From: Streptomyces sp. NRRL S-337
Lineage (GTDB): Bacteria; Actinomycetota; Actinomycetes; Streptomycetales; Streptomycetaceae
Direction: 5' to 3'
DNA: 64,000 nt
Assembly (NCBI RefSeq): GCF_000720175.1
Contig: NZ_JOIX01000005.1
Location: 124,001-188,000 of the forward strand
In this document: one piece after another, positions 1 through 7,049 of the stretch
Numbering within the stretch: the first letter of the stretch is position 1
Layout: the number at the start of each line of letters is the position of its first letter
The notes under the pieces: model-generated
What the model was told of the DNA's origin: nothing
Database searches by the model: none
What the model saw: only the letters and a program-made list of their open reading frames with translations
Made by a program: the position numbers and the translations under genes

Positions 1-413
1 TGGTCTCCACCGCCGACGACTACCACGCCTACTTCCGGATGCTGCTGAACGGCGGGATGCACCGGGGCGAACGGATCCTGTCCCGGGCCGCCGTCGAGCT
101 GATGACCACCAACCGCCTCACGCCCGAGCAGAACGCCGCCCGGACCGCCCTGGCCCGCGACAACGTCCACATCTCCTTCGGCCAAGGCCAGCACGGCGGC
201 TGGGGGTTGGGGATGGCGGTGCGCACCTACCGCGGTGACTACGCGCCCATCGGCCAGTTCGGCTGGGACGGCGGCAGCGGCACCTCGACCTACGCCGACC
301 CCGCCAACCAGCTCACCGGCATCCTGCTCACCCAGGTCGGGGCGTCCGTCCCGCATTCGGTGCACCTGATGCACGACTTCTGGACCACGCTCTACCAGGC
401 AATCGACGACTGA
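1..413 (+). CDS. Serine hydrolase of the beta-lactamase family, C-terminal part (cut by window edge)
   Basis: The open frame runs in from the left edge (first codon at 3) and ends with TGA at 411-413, giving about 136 residues. It carries the end of a class C beta-lactamase/D-Ala-D-Ala carboxypeptidase/esterase fold: a Gly-rich strand (GWGLGMAVRTYRG) followed by GQFGWDGGSGTSTYADP, which sits where this family has its third active-site motif (usually H/K-x-G). The nucleophile motif S-x-x-K lies outside the window. Members hydrolyse beta-lactams, esters or peptides, so the substrate cannot be named. The next 238 bases to 651 hold no recognised gene. Confidence 0.8.
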   Translation, partial: VSTADDYHAYFRMLLNGGMHRGERILSRAAVELMTTNRLTPEQNAARTALARDNVHISFGQGQHGGWGLGMAVRTYRGDYAPIGQFGWDGGSGTSTYADPANQLTGILLTQVGASVPHSVHLMHDFWTTLYQAIDD

Positions 414-651
414 CATTGCCCCGGCGGCGTCCCGGTAGGCCCGTCTCGATCCGCGGCGGCCAACTCAGGTCGGCCGTGGGCGAAGATCCCCCGGGCCGAC
501 CCCGGCCGTTCGGATCCCGTTAGGGAACCGGCCGTGGTGCTCGACTGCTCCTCGCGCCGCCGACACCGTGGAGCCGGTCGTTCGTGGGCAGAGAATCGAG
601 GAGGTTCCTGGTGCGCGGAGATTCGGTGACGGCGGCGGTGGTGTCGTAAGC

Positions 652-735
652 GTGGAGCGGGTGGTGGGGTTGCTGGTGGCGGCAGCGCTGGTCGGGCTGC
701 TGGTGCTCGTCGTCAAGTTTCCGGACCGCTTCTGA
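652..735 (+). CDS. kdpF: KdpF-like single-span membrane peptide, orphan
   Basis: A 27-residue GTG-started frame, VERVVGLLVAAALVGLLVLV followed by VKFPDRF. The pattern VGL-VA-AL-G-LVL ending in FP(D/E)RF is that of KdpF, the small subunit that stabilises the KdpFABC potassium pump. Just upstream, GAGGAGG at 599-605 precedes a 12-residue GTG frame at 611-649 that stops 2 nt before this start, so coupled translation is possible. No kdpA, kdpB or kdpC follows; a perfect hairpin begins 5 nt after the stop. It could be a relic of a lost kdp operon or a free-standing peptide. Identification rests on a short motif. Confidence 0.5.
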   Translation: MERVVGLLVAAALVGLLVLVVKFPDRF

Positions 736-740
736 GTCGC

Positions 741-778
741 CCGTGGTTGCCCTCCGGGCCTCCGGAGGGCAACCACGG
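741..778. terminator. Perfect 17-bp stem-loop terminator
   Basis: CCGTGGTTGCCCTCCGG (741-757) pairs without mismatch to 762-778 across a GCCT loop. It sits between the kdpF-like frame on the plus strand and the antiporter remnant on the minus strand, so it can end transcripts from both sides. There is no U-run, as is common in streptomycetes. Confidence 0.8.
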
Positions 779-781
779 CGT

Positions 782-1117
782 TCACTCGTCGCCGAGTCCG
801 GCGTCTTCGAGGTCCAGTTGGCGTTGTAGCCGCCGCCGGGTGAGGTCGCTGATGTGGTTGTCCGCGTACAGATGCTGGAGCTTCGCCGTTTCGGCGGCTA
901 TCACCGTGCGGCGGAGTTCCCGGTAGCCGGCCGCGGAGACCCACGAGGACGGTGTGACGTCGTCGGCCCGGTCGGCGTCGGCCTGGTCCAGGCGGGCCAG
1001 CAGGCCCCTGCGCAGCTGGTCCATGAGCGGGGCGGGCGCGGCCTCGACGGCTTCGAGTTCGTCCAGGCAGTCCAGTCCGGCGCGGGCCAGTCCGGCGCGG
1101 GAGCGCCCAACGCGGGC
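782..1117 (-). pseudogene. C-terminal remnant of a NhaP-type Na+/H+ antiporter
   Basis: On the minus strand the frame is open from 1117 to the stop at 782-784. It ends in a charged helix (ELRRTVIAAETAKLQHLYAD, then RRLQRQLDLEDAGL) that resembles the cytoplasmic tail of actinobacterial Na+/H+ antiporters. There are no membrane spans, and the frame is closed upstream by TGA at 1118-1120. The only ATG, at 1024, would give 80 residues of tail alone. The upstream boundary coincides with the start of an IS5-type transposase remnant on the other strand, which suggests that insertion and deletion removed the membrane part. Family assignment is from motif memory. Confidence 0.5.
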
Positions 1118-1260
1118 TCACGGAGCGCATGTTGGCCCACCTTCACTGGTTCCGCCGGCTGCGGTTCGGCCGGGAGATGCACGACCACATTCGCGAAGCC
1201 TTCCTCACCACCGGATGCGCACGCCGGGGTCAGCCGGGGACGATCAGGTCGATCCCGTAG
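1117..1260 (+). pseudogene. IS5-family transposase, C-terminal scrap
   Basis: The frame reads LTERMLAHLHWFRRLRFGRE, then MHDHIREAFLTTGCARRG, before running to a stop at 1258-1260. The string (V)ERxLAHLHWFRRLRxxxEI-DDIHEAFL is the usual end of actinobacterial IS5-group DDE transposases, just after the catalytic Glu helix. The rest of the transposase and its terminal repeats are not visible. Its first residue lies at the point where the antiporter remnant on the other strand ends. Confidence 0.6.
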
Positions 1261-1373
1261 GCCGCGCCCGTGAGGCAGGAGACGAAGGGAAAGCCCTGCG
1301 GGCCGATATGGGCGGGCACACCGGCGTCCCGCAGTTCGCGGGGGAGGCCGCGGCCCAGTCCTTCACCCGGCAC
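1230..1373 (-). pseudogene. Possible gene remnant of unknown family
   Basis: A minus-strand frame with strongly coding-like third positions (almost all G or C) runs to a TGA at 1230-1232; the last residues are TGAAYGIDLIVPG. Reading upstream, the frame stays open to the stop of the SDR gene at 1476, but the only plausible start is GTG at 1371-1373 (47 residues) with no clear ribosome site. It overlaps the transposase scrap antiparallel by 31 bases. I do not recognise the family. It may be the 3' end of a gene cut by rearrangement, or chance. Confidence 0.25.
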
Positions 1374-1475
1374 CTGAAGTGAAGCCGGGCCGTCAGGCCA
1401 CCGGCAGAGGACAACGAGTCGGGGAGCGGTAGTGCCTGGCCGGGGAACGCGTGGGATGGAGAATCTCTGGTCAGC

Positions 1476-2228
1476 TCACCAGGGCGCCGGGCCCTCGTCG
1501 TCGGTGAAGGTGCCGGTCGGTCCGTCGGCGCCGATGGTGGCCATCCGGACGGCGGCCACGGCGCCTTCGGCCGGCGTGCGGTGGCCGCGGTGGCCGTTCA
1601 GGTCGGTGGCGACGTAGCCGGGGCAGACGGCGTTGACCTTGATGTCCTCGGCCAGCAGGTCCCAAGCGTATTGCAGGGTGAGCGCCGTCAGCGCCGTCTT
1701 CGACGTGACGTACCCGGCGGAGACCGGCATCAGCGGCGGTCCGTCGGTGCCTTTCAGGTCTGCGTTGATGTTGAGCGAGCCCACCGAACTGGACACGTTG
1801 ACAATCCGCGGCGAGGCTGATCGGCGCAGCAGCGGCAGCATCGCGTTGGTGACGGCGATGACCCCGAAGTAGTTGGTCTCGAAGACGGCGCGCAGGACGT
1901 CCATGTCCGCCGTGCTCGGGCGCTGGTCGCCCAAGTCGCTGCCCGGAGGGACGCTGATACCGGCGTTGTTGACCAGGGCGTCGAGCCTGCCGTAGCGGGC
2001 TTCGATCTCGGCGGCGGCTGCGGCGGCCGAGTCCGGGTCTGTCACGTCGAGCATGACCGAAGTCGCATCAGCACCGCTTTCCCGCAGTTCGGTGGCGGCC
2101 TTCTGGCCGAGTTCGGTATTGCGGGCGCCGACGACGACGCTGTGGCCCAGGGCTCCGAGCTGGGCGGCGATCTGGCGGCCGATGCCCTTGTTCGCGCCCG
2201 TCACCAGGGTGATCATGGTTTCGTTCAT
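1476..2228 (-). CDS. Short-chain dehydrogenase/reductase (classical SDR)
   Basis: A 250-residue NAD(P)-dependent oxidoreductase with a Rossmann fold. The cofactor motif TGANKGIG is at residues 10-17, NNAG near 87-90, the catalytic Ser in the NVSSSVGS strand, and the Y-x-x-x-K pair as YVTSK. CPGYVATDLNG follows, as in carbonyl-reductase-like SDRs. It is full length. Starts at 2228 (MNET) and 2216 (MITL) are both possible and neither has a clear ribosome site. It is transcribed away from a LysR gene 70 bp off, the usual arrangement for LysR control of a neighbour. Substrate unknown. Confidence 0.9.
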   Translation of the reverse strand: MNETMITLVTGANKGIGRQIAAQLGALGHSVVVGARNTELGQKAATELRESGADATSVMLDVTDPDSAAAAAAEIEARYGRLDALVNNAGISVPPGSDLGDQRPSTADMDVLRAVFETNYFGVIAVTNAMLPLLRRSASPRIVNVSSSVGSLNINADLKGTDGPPLMPVSAGYVTSKTALTALTLQYAWDLLAEDIKVNAVCPGYVATDLNGHRGHRTPAEGAVAAVRMATIGADGPTGTFTDDEGPAPW

Positions 2229-2285
2229 GGGTCCAGCACACCACCGCGCCGAGCGCGCCGGCCAACACTTGTAGCGTCTCGAACG

Positions 2286-2300
2286 ATACCCTGCGGGTAT
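2286..2300. promoter_or_regulatory. LysR-type T-N11-A operator overlapping the lysR start
   Basis: ATACCC-TGC-GGGTAT is a perfect 15-bp palindrome with the T-N11-A spacing of LysR boxes. Its last two bases are the first two of the ATG at 2299, so a bound regulator would block its own transcription or translation. It lies about 58 bp upstream of the divergent SDR start. Confidence 0.6.
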
Positions 2301-3201
2301 GGATGTGCCGGAGACGCGTGAGCTCGCCTACTTCGTCGCCGTCGCCGAGGAACTGCACTTCGGCCGCGCCGCACAGCGCCTGGGCATGGCACAGCCGCCG
2401 CTGTCCCGCGCCATCGCCCGGCTGGAGCGACGCATGGGCGTGCAGCTGCTGGAACGCACCAGCCGATCGGTGAACCTCACCGGCGCCGGCCAGGTCTTCC
2501 TGACCGAAAGCCGCAAGGCACTGGACGCGGTCACGGCGTCGGTCCGGCGCGCGCAACGGGCGGGACGGACCGATCCGAAGCTCACGCTGGCGATGAAGCC
2601 CAACGGGGATGCGGGACTGCTGGAGTCGATCCTGCAGCACTACCGCCGCGATCCGGACGCCGTCGACATCGAGGTGATCGTCTGCGGCATCGGGGAGCAG
2701 GCTCCGATGCTGCGCGACGGCAGGGCCGACGTCGCGTTCCTGACCGCGCCCTACGACGACCTCGCGGGCTTCGACACCGAACTGCTGCTGACCCAGGACC
2801 AGATGGCCGTGCTCCCCCGGGCCCACCGTCTCGCCGGCCGCGCCGCCTTGACGCTCGCCGACCTGACCGGCGAACAGCTGCCCCGATGGCCTGGTGACGA
2901 TGGGGGCGCCACTGATGGCCGTCGGCCCGAGGTGCGTGACATCTCGCAGGTGATGCAGCTGGTCGCTCTGGGCCAGCTGGTCGCGGTCCTGCCCGAGTCG
3001 GTGCGTCAGCGCGCCTGGCCCGACGTGGCGTGCGTGCCGCTGCTCGACGCGCCGCCCACCGCGGTCGTCGTCGCCTGGCCGGAGCGGACGACATCACGGG
3101 CGGTGGCCGCGCTGATCCGCGCCAGTGCGGAGGCGGCGGAGGTGGCAGGAGCGGGCGCGGTGCGTCGAGGTGAGATCAGGTATCAGGACACGCTGACGTG
3201 A
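2299..3201 (+). CDS. LysR-family transcriptional regulator
   Basis: A 300-residue protein. An N-terminal winged helix-turn-helix lies at about residues 5-65 (ELAYFVAVAEELHFGRAAQR, then LGMAQPPLSRAIARLE). A substrate-binding domain follows from about 90, with the usual effector-pocket strands and a late hinge around DISQVMQLVALGQLVAVLPE. Full length for the family. Known LysR proteins bind small molecules and control a divergent gene, so the SDR is the likely target. The pair is flanked on both sides by transposase remnants, which suggests acquisition as a unit. The ATG at 2299 is fixed by the family's conserved N-terminus. Confidence 0.92.
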   Translation: MDVPETRELAYFVAVAEELHFGRAAQRLGMAQPPLSRAIARLERRMGVQLLERTSRSVNLTGAGQVFLTESRKALDAVTASVRRAQRAGRTDPKLTLAMKPNGDAGLLESILQHYRRDPDAVDIEVIVCGIGEQAPMLRDGRADVAFLTAPYDDLAGFDTELLLTQDQMAVLPRAHRLAGRAALTLADLTGEQLPRWPGDDGGATDGRRPEVRDISQVMQLVALGQLVAVLPESVRQRAWPDVACVPLLDAPPTAVVVAWPERTTSRAVAALIRASAEAAEVAGAGAVRRGEIRYQDTLT

Positions 3202-3279
3202 ACTGGGCACGCTGCTCACGAGTCGGGGAGCAGCAGTGCGCGCAGCGCACCGTGACATGAGAGCGGCCGCGCGGGTTGG

Positions 3280-3640
3280 GTGTGTGTGACGACAACCTGG
3301 GCCCGCACGGCCTTCTCCCCTCCTGCCTTGTCCGGGATATCACGTCAGCATCTTGGCGAACTCATCGCCGAGCTCGCCCCGGTGTGGCAGGCCGCGCAGG
3401 AGTCGGCGTGGCGGGAGCGTCGCCGGGGCGAGCGTCGGCGGCAGCAGGACGCGGGCCCGAAGCACCGGTGGGTGTTCGTCGACCGGGTGCTGGTCACTTT
3501 GAGCTGCGCCACGACCTGCCCGATGCCGCGCCGGCCGAGCTGTACGGGTCGAGGCCGAAGGGGTCGAGCTGCACATCGACGGCACCGACGTGCAGGTCCG
3601 GCGCCCCAAGGCGCGGCGCGCGTCGAGGAGAATCCTTGCC
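3280..3640 (+). pseudogene. Frameshifted IS5-type transposase, N-terminal half
   Basis: Three reading frames in succession give pieces of one transposase N-terminus. Frame 1 (about 3280-3500) has SGISRQHLGELIAEL, then GPKHRWVFVDRVLVTL. Frame 3 (3504-3545) has LRHDLPDAAPAELYG. Frame 2 (3548-3640) has VEAEGVELHIDGTDVQVRRP. Together these match the helix-turn-helix and first DDE strand (the D of DGTD) of IS5-group enzymes. At least one frameshift and a deletion of roughly 45 residues separate the parts, and the C-terminal half is gone, so it is inactive. No terminal inverted repeats were found. Confidence 0.7.
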
Positions 3641-3973
3641 GCGCGCAGTTGCAGCTCTTGTACGAGCTGCCCACCCCACGTATGAGTTTGGTCGCCAACG
3701 TGCACGTCTCCTGACCCATGCCGGGAGTTTGCCGACGTGTGACCCCTCAGCATGGTCCTGACCTGCGGCCACACCAAACCACGTCACGTTGATCAGCAGC
3801 TTCACGGGTACCTCCTGGTGGGCGGGCCGGTCCGGCGCTGCACGTATCGGCCCGCGGCGGCGCCGAGGGCACCGGCACGCGCCGGGCGACTCCGCGCGCG
3901 TGATCGGCCCGGAGGTGGTCTGCTGGAACGGGGGCCGTCCGTACATCACCGTCGCACGTCCCTGGAGAGCCGT
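3641..3973. other. Gene-poor stretch with an abandoned minus-strand start
   Basis: These 333 bases lie between the transposase remnant and the alcohol dehydrogenase and hold no intact gene. On the minus strand, AGGAGG (positions 3816-3811) sits 5 nt before a GTG (3805-3803) that opens with VKLLINVTW. The first nine codons have G or C in every third position; beyond about 3778 that bias is lost. This looks like the 5' end of a gene cut off by the nearby rearrangement. The plus strand up to 3973 also carries the upstream region of the alcohol dehydrogenase. Confidence 0.35.
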
Positions 3974-4996
3974 ATGAGGAGTTATCGCGCCGCCCAGGTC
4001 GCCGCCGCCCAAGGCCCGTTCGAGATCGTCGAGCGCGAGGTGCCGGAGCCCGGCCCCGGGCAGGTGAGGGTGGCCGTGGACGCCTGCGGGATCTGCCACA
4101 GCGATTCCGTCTTCGTGGACGCCCAGGTCCCGGGCGTCCGGTTTCCGCTGGTCCCCGGGCATGAGATCGCCGGGCGCATCGAGGCGCTGGGCGCGGACGT
4201 GGACGGCGGCTGGCACGTGGGCGACCGGGTGGCCGTCGGCTGGTTCGGCGGCAGCTGCCACCACTGCCCGCCGTGCCGGCAGGGCGACTTCGTGGTGTGC
4301 CAGAACCTCAAGGTCCCGGGCTGGGCGTACGACGGCGGCTACGCGGACCTGGTGGTCGCGCCGACCGACGCCCTGGCCCGCATCCCGGAGGCGCTCCCGG
4401 CGGCCGAGGCGGCGCCGATGGCCTGCGCGGGGGTGACCACGTTCAACGGGCTGCGGCGCAGCCCCGCCCGGCCGGGCGACCTGGTCGCCGTCCTCGGCAT
4501 CGGTGGTCTCGGCCACCTCGGCGTGCAGTACGCGGCCGCGATGGGCTTCGAGACCGTGGCCATCGCCCGTGGCGCGGCCAAGGCCGACTTCGCCAAGCAG
4601 CTCGGCGCGCACCACTACGTCGACAGCACGGCGGCCACCCCCGTCGCGGACGCCCTGCAGTCCCTCGGCGGCGCCAAGGTCGTCCTGGCCACCGCGGCCA
4701 ACTCCGACGCCATCGCCGCGACCGTGGACGGGCTGTCCCACCGCGGCGAGTTGGTGGTCATCGGGGTGTCCCCCGACCCGCTGGGGATCGGTCCGGTGCA
4801 GTTGATCATGAGTGGCAAGGCCGTCCGCGGTCATCCGTCCGGCACCGCGCAGGACGTGCAGGACACCATGGCCTTCAGCACGCTGCACGGCATCCGCCCG
4901 ATGATCGAGACCGCGCCGCTGGACCGGACCGACGAGGCCTACCGGAAGATGCTCTCCGGAACGGCCCGCTTCCGGATGGTGCTCACCCCTCGCTGA
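3974..4996 (+). CDS. Zinc-dependent alcohol dehydrogenase (MDR family)
   Basis: A 340-residue medium-chain dehydrogenase oxidising alcohols or reducing aldehydes with NAD(P). The catalytic zinc site is seen in DACGICHSD and GHEIAG. The structural-zinc loop has all four Cys (SCHHCPPCRQGDFVVC). The dinucleotide fold has GIGGLGHLG near residue 175. The start at 3974 is chosen because MRSYRAAQV matches the family N-terminus and GGAGAG precedes it by 4 nt; the frame is open further upstream but reads as non-coding. The stop lies inside a 17-bp tandem duplication. It is probably monocistronic. Substrate unknown. Confidence 0.93.
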   Translation: MRSYRAAQVAAAQGPFEIVEREVPEPGPGQVRVAVDACGICHSDSVFVDAQVPGVRFPLVPGHEIAGRIEALGADVDGGWHVGDRVAVGWFGGSCHHCPPCRQGDFVVCQNLKVPGWAYDGGYADLVVAPTDALARIPEALPAAEAAPMACAGVTTFNGLRRSPARPGDLVAVLGIGGLGHLGVQYAAAMGFETVAIARGAAKADFAKQLGAHHYVDSTAATPVADALQSLGGAKVVLATAANSDAIAATVDGLSHRGELVVIGVSPDPLGIGPVQLIMSGKAVRGHPSGTAQDVQDTMAFSTLHGIRPMIETAPLDRTDEAYRKMLSGTARFRMVLTPR

Positions 4997-5017
4997 CGCG
5001 CACCCCTCGCTGACGCG
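4984..5017. repeat. 17-bp tandem duplication across the dehydrogenase stop codon
   Basis: CACCCCTCGCTGACGCG occurs at 4984-5000 and again at 5001-5017, followed by a third partial CACCCC. The first copy encodes the last residues and stop of the alcohol dehydrogenase. It looks like replication slippage. Confidence 0.85.
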
Positions 5018-5056
5018 CACCCCACGTTCTGCCGCGGCACTCCTGCGGGCACCATT

Positions 5057-5078
5057 TGATAATGGTTTCCATTATCGA
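5057..5078. promoter_or_regulatory. Zur box upstream of rpmB-rpsN
   Basis: TGATAATGG-TTT-CCATTATCGA is a near-perfect AT-rich palindrome (8-bp exact arms GATAATGG/CCATTATC) in otherwise GC-rich DNA, 44 nt before the rpmB start. It fits the Streptomyces Zur operator pattern (about TGAAAATGATTTTCATTTTCA). Zinc-bound Zur would repress the genes when zinc is plentiful. Confidence 0.8.
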
Positions 5079-5122
5079 TAGGTTCCGCTGTGAGACCGCG
5101 ACCGACGAGAGGTAGTCCGTAC

Positions 5123-5359
5123 ATGTCCGCCCACTGTCAACTGACCGGTGCCCGGCCGGGCTTCGGCAAGACCATCTCCCACTCGCACCGCCGGACGTCC
5201 CGCCGGTTCGACCCGAACATCCAGCGCAAGCGCTACTGGCTGGCGAGCGAGGGCCGCCACGTCCGGCTCACCCTCAGCGTCAAGGGGATCAGGACGGTCG
5301 ACGCCATCGGGGTCGAGGCCGCGGTGGCACGCATCCGGGCGCGAGGGGTGAAGGTCTGA
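5123..5359 (+). CDS. rpmB: 50S ribosomal protein L28, zinc-independent paralog
   Basis: A 78-residue L28 with the core [20 protein letters not shown]. It has a single Cys (position 5) and lacks the paired CxxC knuckles of zinc-binding L28, so it is the C-minus type used when zinc is scarce. GAGAGG lies 10 nt upstream of the ATG. Its TGA overlaps the rpsN ATG by one base, so the two are translated together. The Zur box upstream predicts induction under zinc limitation, which frees zinc from ribosomes. The other alternative ribosomal proteins often found with it (L33, S18, L31) are absent here. Confidence 0.95.
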   Translation: MSAHCQLTGARPGFGKTISHSHRRTSRRFDPNIQRKRYWLASEGRHVRLTLSVKGIRTVDAIGVEAAVARIRARGVKV

Positions 5360-5664
5360 TGGCCAAGCAGAGCAAGATCGCGAAGAACGAGCGGCGCAAG
5401 GTGATCGTCGAGCGGTACGCGGCCCGGCGCGCCGAGCTGAAGGAGATCATCCGGCGGCCTTCGTCGACCGAGGACGAACGCGCGGCCGCCCAGGCCGAGT
5501 TGCGCCGGCAGCCGCGCGATGCGAGCGCGACCCGGGTGCGGAACCGGGACGGCGTGGACGGCCGGCCGCGCGGGCACCTGCGGAAGTTCGGCCTCTCCCG
5601 GGTGCGGGTGCGGCAGCAGGCGCACGCCGGGTTCCTCCCCGGCGTCACCAAGTCCTCCTGGTAG
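5359..5664 (+). CDS. rpsN: 30S ribosomal protein S14, long zinc-independent form
   Basis: A 101-residue S14 ([13 protein letters not shown] at the start; [20 protein letters not shown] and LPGVTKSSW at the end). The full length and the absence of CxxC pairs mark it as the C-minus paralog that replaces the zinc-ribbon S14 when zinc is low. It is co-translated with rpmB through TGATG. A strong hairpin 30 bp downstream ends the two-gene operon before the convergent adenosine deaminase gene. Confidence 0.96.
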   Translation: MAKQSKIAKNERRKVIVERYAARRAELKEIIRRPSSTEDERAAAQAELRRQPRDASATRVRNRDGVDGRPRGHLRKFGLSRVRVRQQAHAGFLPGVTKSSW

Positions 5665-5694
5665 GCGGTGGCGGCGGCGCGCCCGCAGACGAGG

Positions 5695-5724
5695 CAGCGG
5701 CCCGGGCGGGTGCCCGGGCCGCTG
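5695..5724. terminator. 13-bp stem-loop terminator between rpsN and add
   Basis: CAGCGGCCCGGGC (5695-5707) pairs perfectly with 5712-5724 over a GGGT loop. It lies between convergent genes and probably serves both. Confidence 0.8.
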
Positions 5725-5758
5725 GGCCGTGGGGGAGTCCGGCCCCTGCCGACGGCTA

Positions 5759-5771
5759 GCTGTCAGACAAG
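5759..5771. promoter_or_regulatory. GntR-like half-conserved palindrome, copy 1
   Basis: GCTGTCAGACAAG over the add stop codon matches 11 of 13 positions of the perfect copy at 6906-6918. As it is inside a coding end it may be chance. Confidence 0.3.
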
Positions 5772-6923
5772 GCTGCCGGCGCCGGCCGGGACCCGGCCGA
5801 GTTCCTCGGCGCGCAGCCGTGCGTAGCCGGGGAGGACGACCTCGTTCAGCAGCGCGGTGCGCTCGTCGAAGGGGAGGAAGGCGGCCTTGACCGCGTTGAC
5901 CGTGAACTCCTCCAGTTCGGCCGCGCCGTAGCCGAAGGTGGTCGCCAGGTGCTGGAACTCCTGCGTCATCGTCGTACCGCTGACCAGGCGGTTGTCGGTG
6001 TTGAGGCACACCCGGAAGCCGAGCCGGCGGAGCAGGTCGATCGGGTGCTCGGGGTAGCTGGCGGCGGCGCCCGTCTGGAGGTTGGAGGTGGGGCACACCT
6101 CCAGGGCGATCCGCATGTCGCGGACGTACGACGCGAGCCGGCCCAGCGTGACCCGGCCGTCGGGGCCGGTCGAGAGGTCGTCGGTGATCCGCACCCCGTG
6201 GCCGATGCGGTGGGCGCCGCAGCGCAGCACCGCCTCATGGATGGAGTCCATGCCGACCGCCTCACCGGCGTGGATGGTCACCCGGGCGCCCTGGGCGCGG
6301 AGGTAGTCGAACGCCTCGGCGTGGTTGCCCGCCGGGTTGCCGATCTCGCCCCCGGCGATGTCGAAGCCGGCCACCCCGCGGTCGCGGTGCGCGACCGCGA
6401 GCCGGGCGATCTCCAGGGAGCGGTCCGCGTGGCGCATGGCGCACAGCAGGGTGCCGACCCGGATGCGGTGGCCGGCGGCCGCGGCCCGCCGCTCGCCCTC
6501 CCGGAAGCCGGCGTTCACCGCGTCCACGACCTCGTCCAGGGACAGCCCGCCGGTCAGGTGCTGCTCGGGGGCGTAGCGCACCTCGGCGTAGACCACGCCG
6601 TCGGCCGCGAGGTCCTCGGCGCACTCCGCGGCGATCCGGAAGAGCGCCTCCGGGGTCTGCATGACCGCGCAGGTGTGCGCGAAGGTCTCCAGGTAGCGCT
6701 CCAGCGAACCCGAATCGGCGGCGTCGCGGAACCAGCGGCCCAGTGCGGCGGGGTCGGTGGTGGGCAGGTTCCGGTACCCGATGTGCCCGGCCAGCTCGAT
6801 GATCGTCGCGGGGCGCAGGCCGCCGTCGAGGTGGTCGTGCAGCAGCACCTTGGGGGCGCGCCGGATCTGCCGCTCATCGAGGACGTGGGGAGCCGCCAGC
6901 GGCAGCTTGTCAGACAAGGTCAT
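5763..6923 (-). CDS. add: Adenosine deaminase
   Basis: A 386-residue metal-dependent deaminase converting adenosine or deoxyadenosine to the inosine forms in purine salvage. Zinc and catalytic residues are all seen: HDHLDG near the N-terminus, [16 protein letters not shown], and [12 protein letters not shown] with the catalytic and metal-binding Asp. Length is normal. The ATG at 6923 (MTLSDKLPL) is preferred over an upstream GTG at 6941; neither has a clear ribosome site. A palindrome CTTGTC-A-GACAAG begins 5 bp inside this start and recurs near the GntR gene, so GntR control is likely. Confidence 0.95.
   Translation of the reverse strand: MTLSDKLPLAAPHVLDERQIRRAPKVLLHDHLDGGLRPATIIELAGHIGYRNLPTTDPAALGRWFRDAADSGSLERYLETFAHTCAVMQTPEALFRIAAECAEDLAADGVVYAEVRYAPEQHLTGGLSLDEVVDAVNAGFREGERRAAAAGHRIRVGTLLCAMRHADRSLEIARLAVAHRDRGVAGFDIAGGEIGNPAGNHAEAFDYLRAQGARVTIHAGEAVGMDSIHEAVLRCGAHRIGHGVRITDDLSTGPDGRVTLGRLASYVRDMRIALEVCPTSNLQTGAAASYPEHPIDLLRRLGFRVCLNTDNRLVSGTTMTQEFQHLATTFGYGAAELEEFTVNAVKAAFLPFDERTALLNEVVLPGYARLRAEELGRVPAGAGSLV
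6906..6918. promoter_or_regulatory. GntR-like operator at the add start, copy 2
   Basis: CTTGTC-A-GACAAG is a perfect 13-bp palindrome that fits the general GntR pattern TnGTnnnACnA. It covers codons 2-6 of add, so binding could block its expression. The GntR gene lies 130 bp further upstream. Confidence 0.5.
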
Positions 6924-7049
6924 GGGGCGGGAGTATGACACGACTTCCCGGGGACGGCGAACGCGTCCCCGGAGCGGGTGCCGGCCGGGCCAGGGCGGGG
7001 CGTCCCGGCAAGTGCCCGTCGGCCGTCCCGGCAGGTGCCCGCCGGCCGG

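Noticed and set aside
3752..3973. Extended N-terminus for the alcohol dehydrogenase
   Set aside because: The frame is open from 3752, but the residues before MRSYRAAQV are Arg/Gly/Pro noise and a GGAGAG ribosome site sits right before 3974.
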